DNA of 64,000 nt from CAVVYV01 sp963752585. Its GTDB lineage: Bacteria; Actinomycetota; Thermoleophilia; Solirubrobacterales; 70-9. Shown here in pieces: positions 62,027 through 64,000 of this stretch (positions within the stretch are counted from its first letter, which is position 1; each line of letters opens with the position of its first letter). The DNA lies in assembly GCA_963752585.1 (NCBI GenBank), contig CAVVYV010000008.1, positions 372,001 through 436,000 on the forward strand. Direction: 5' to 3'. A program made the translations under genes and the position numbers. Under the pieces are notes generated by a model, which did no database searches, was not told where the DNA came from, and worked only from the letters and a program-made list of their open reading frames with translations.

Positions 62027-62885
62027 GTGTCGTTCGGCGAAACAGTCGTGCTTGGGGCCCTGGCTGGATTCACGATCTACCTCGGGCTGCCATTCGGTCG
62101 TCTTCAGCTGCTCAGCACCCGCTCCCGCGTGGCGCTGGCGATGTTCTCGGTCGGTGTCCTCGCCTTCCTCTTCGGCGAGATCCTGGTCCATGGCGTCGAG
62201 CTCGTCGAGCACCCCGTCGAGGAGCTGGGCGAGGGTGAGGGCGGCAGCTGGGGCGAGGTGATCGGCCTCTCGCTGCTGCTGGGGGTGGGCTTCACCGCCG
62301 GCTGCGCCGGCCTGGCGCTGGTCGAGCGCTGGATGCGCCCCAGCGAGAAGCCGCCGCCGATCGCGGGCGGCGCGACCGACGCGATGACGGCCGAGCAGGC
62401 AACCTCGATCAGCGGCTCGGAGACCGCGAGAGCCCACGCGATGCGAGTCGGGATGACGATCGCCGCCGCGATCGGGCTCCACAACTTCGCCGAGGGCCTC
62501 GCGATCGGGGTCTCGGCGAGCAGCGGCGAGATCGGGCTGGCCACGGTCCTGATCATCGGCTTCGCGATCCACAACGCCACCGAGGGCTTCGGGATCATCG
62601 GCCCGCTCGGTGAGCACCGGCCCGAGCTGGACCTGGCTCGCGGTCGCGGGGCTGATCGGCGGCGCCCCGGTCTTCCTGGGCGCGATGCTCGGCTACGAGG
62701 TCAGCTCGGAGCCGCTCGAGCTGCTCTTCTACGCGGTCTCCGCGGGTGCGATCCTCTACGTGATCGGGGAGATCTGGACCGCAGTGCGAAGGATGGGCCA
62801 CCGTGAGCTGGGGCTGGCGATGGTCTCGGCGGGCGTCTTCCTCGCGGCGATGACCGAGATGGTGATCGCCTACGGCGGGGCATAG
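62027..62885 (+). CDS. ZIP family metal transporter, one frameshift
   Basis: GTG 62027, ~285 residues, eight hydrophobic segments. The binuclear metal-site motifs are present: IGLHNFAEGLAIG in TM4 and AIHNATEGFGI in TM5. The frame slips near 62620, continuing as WTWLAVAGLIGGAPVFLGAM to TAG 62885. GufA-like subgroup; zinc or another divalent metal is the likely substrate. Confidence 0.8.
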
Positions 62886-62936
62886 GGCCGCAGCCGGAGG
62901 GTGCTGAGGGGCGAAAGCGGGAGTCCCGCCCGCTCG

Positions 62937-62942
62937 TAGAAT
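62937..62942 (+). promoter_or_regulatory. Candidate -10 box of a leaderless promoter (surE)
   Basis: TAGAAT, 7 nt before GTG 62950; no ribosome binding site. Confidence 0.4.
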
Positions 62943-62949
62943 CGGGGTG

Positions 62950-63775
62950 GTGCGGGTCCTGATCACAAACGACGACGGCATCCAGGCGAAGGGCCTGAAC
63001 GCGCTCCGCCGCGCGCTGACGGCCTTCCCGAGGTCAAGGTGCACGTGATCGCGCCCGACTCGAACCGCAGCGCCACCGCCCGGAGCATCACCACCCGCTC
63101 GCCCCTCTGGGTCCAGGAGGTCGAGTTCGAGGACGGCGGCCGCGGCTTCGCCACCGACGGCACGCCCGGTGGACTGCGTCCGCTTCGCCGATCTCGGCCT
63201 GCTCGGCGACCAAGCCCGAGCTGATCGTCTCGGGGATCAACCACGGCGCCAACCTCGGCGACGACATCACCTATTCGGGCACGGTCGCCGCCGCCCTGGA
63301 GGGGATCGTCCTCGGGGTGCCCGCGATCGCGATCTCCCAGCAGTCGGCGGCGCGGGAGATGGACTTCCGCTTGGGGCGCGACTTCGACTTCTCGGTCGCT
63401 GCGGCCTTCGCCGCCGAGCTCGTGCGCCGCGGTGGCGGAGGACCCGCTCCCGGCCGACACCCTGCTCAACGTCAATTGCCCGGCCGGGCCGCCGAGCGGG
63501 ATCGAGGTCACCCACCTGGGCAAGCGCCTCTACAACGACGAGCTGAAGCTGGTCGAGGAGGACCGCCGACAGCGACCGCCGCCGCTACGAGATCTACGGC
63601 TTCGAGCCCTCGTTCGAGGACGAGGAGGGCTCCGACCTCTCGGCGATCGCCCGAGGGCGGACCTCGGTCACCCCGGTCCACTTCGACCTCACCGACCGGC
63701 CGGGGCTCGACACGCCTGCGCGGCTGGGACTTCGAGGGGATGCTGGCCTCGGCGAAGCTGAGCGGAGCCGCCTGA
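62950..63775 (+). CDS. surE: 5'/3'-nucleotidase SurE, about six indels
   Basis: GTG 62950: MRVLITNDDGIQAKGLNAL carries the metal-binding NDDG. Later pieces in shifting frames are all SurE: VIAPDSNRSATARSITTRSP, ATDGTPVDCVRFADLGLLGD, IVSGINHGANLGDDITYSGTV (second metal/phosphate site), AIAISQQSA, LLNVNCPAGP. Indels lie near 63028, 63167, 63211, 63431, 63572 and 63715. Nucleoside monophosphatase of the stress/salvage type. Upstream of ligA. Confidence 0.85.
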
Positions 63776-63802
63776 ACCGGCCGGCGAGGCCTCTTCGCGA
63801 AG

Positions 63803-64000
63803 GTGAGCACGGCGGCGCCGGCAAAGGCCTCGAAGCGGGCGGCGGAGCTTCGGCGGCAGATCGCCTATCACGACCGCCGCTACTACATCCTCGACGACCC
63901 CGAGATCGCCGATCCCGAGTACGACGACCTCCTCCGCGAGCTCCGGGAGCTCGAGGAGGAGCACCCCGAGCTCCGGACCCCCGACTCGCCCACCCAGCGG
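63803..64000 (+). CDS. ligA: NAD-dependent DNA ligase LigA, 5' part (cut by window end)
   Basis: GTG 63803, 66 residues visible: AAELRRQIAYHDRRYYILDD, then PEIADPEYDDLLRELRELE and HPELRTPDSPTQR. This is the Ia domain that binds NMN of NAD+ (Tyr and Asp residues in YHDRRYY/PEYDDL). The catalytic Lys lies beyond the window. Confidence 0.92.
   Translation, partial: MSTAAPAKASKRAAELRRQIAYHDRRYYILDDPEIADPEYDDLLRELRELEEEHPELRTPDSPTQR

Overview
The window is high-GC DNA with many GTG/TTG starts and actinobacterial-type genes (DUF5995 protein, type-5 uracil-DNA glycosylase, PD-(D/E)XK nuclease next to a tRNA, C+ type S4, type-Z S14, LtrA). It most resembles an actinomycete of the Thermoleophilia/Solirubrobacterales type. 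That placement is inference from gene content and needs a 16S or marker-gene check. Many essential single-copy genes (rpoB, rplA, rplJ, rplR, rplO, rpsE, map, truA, surE) carry isolated one-base frameshifts, which points to residual sequencing or assembly indels, as in a metagenome-derived genome, rather than real gene decay.

Layout. 1-7860: a truncated membrane protein, a secreted DUF5995 protein, UDGb, a GT2 glycosyltransferase, pgsA, a methyltransferase, GTP cyclohydrolase IB (folE2/mptA type) and the primary sigma factor. 7861-13475: a PD-(D/E)XK nuclease/AbrB-like gene with tRNA-Tyr lying in sense inside it, an SDR, tRNA-Thr, a secreted glycoside hydrolase, an FHA membrane protein and an acyl-CoA dehydrogenase. 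13476-21899: a very large secreted surface protein with 15 tandem 333-bp (111-aa) prealbumin/SpaA-like repeats and a C-terminal LPFTG sortase signal. 22002-23094: a secreted HExxH metalloprotease-like protein.

23313-60117 is the translation/transcription superlocus: rpmG-secE-nusG-rplK-rplA-rplJ-rplL-rpoB-rpoC, rpsL-rpsG-fusA-tuf, the S10 cluster (rpsJ to rpsQ), the spc cluster (rplN to secY-adk-map), and the alpha cluster (rpmJ-rpsM-rpsK-rpsD-rpoA-rplQ). It is broken in three places by antisense membrane-protein genes: three genes between rpoC and rpsL, two between rpsG and fusA, and ltrA between map and rpmJ. No infA is seen. Several ribosomal proteins carry long charged low-complexity tails (S17, L22, L10, L1, L5, S5) or an acidic insert (L3). 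60128-64000: an RTX-like secreted protein, a small membrane protein, truA, a ZIP transporter, surE and the start of ligA.

The most unusual observations are: (i) a 28-29 bp palindromic element present three times, each time in frame and in the same phase, in rpoB, rplD and rplV, always encoding the ten residues [S/T]AATKTAAGS; (ii) tRNA-Tyr embedded on the same strand inside an open nuclease-to-AbrB reading frame; (iii) the homogenised 333-bp repeat array of the LPFTG protein; (iv) a repeated TANNNT box 6-9 nt before start codons that lack a Shine-Dalgarno sequence, suggesting widespread leaderless mRNAs.
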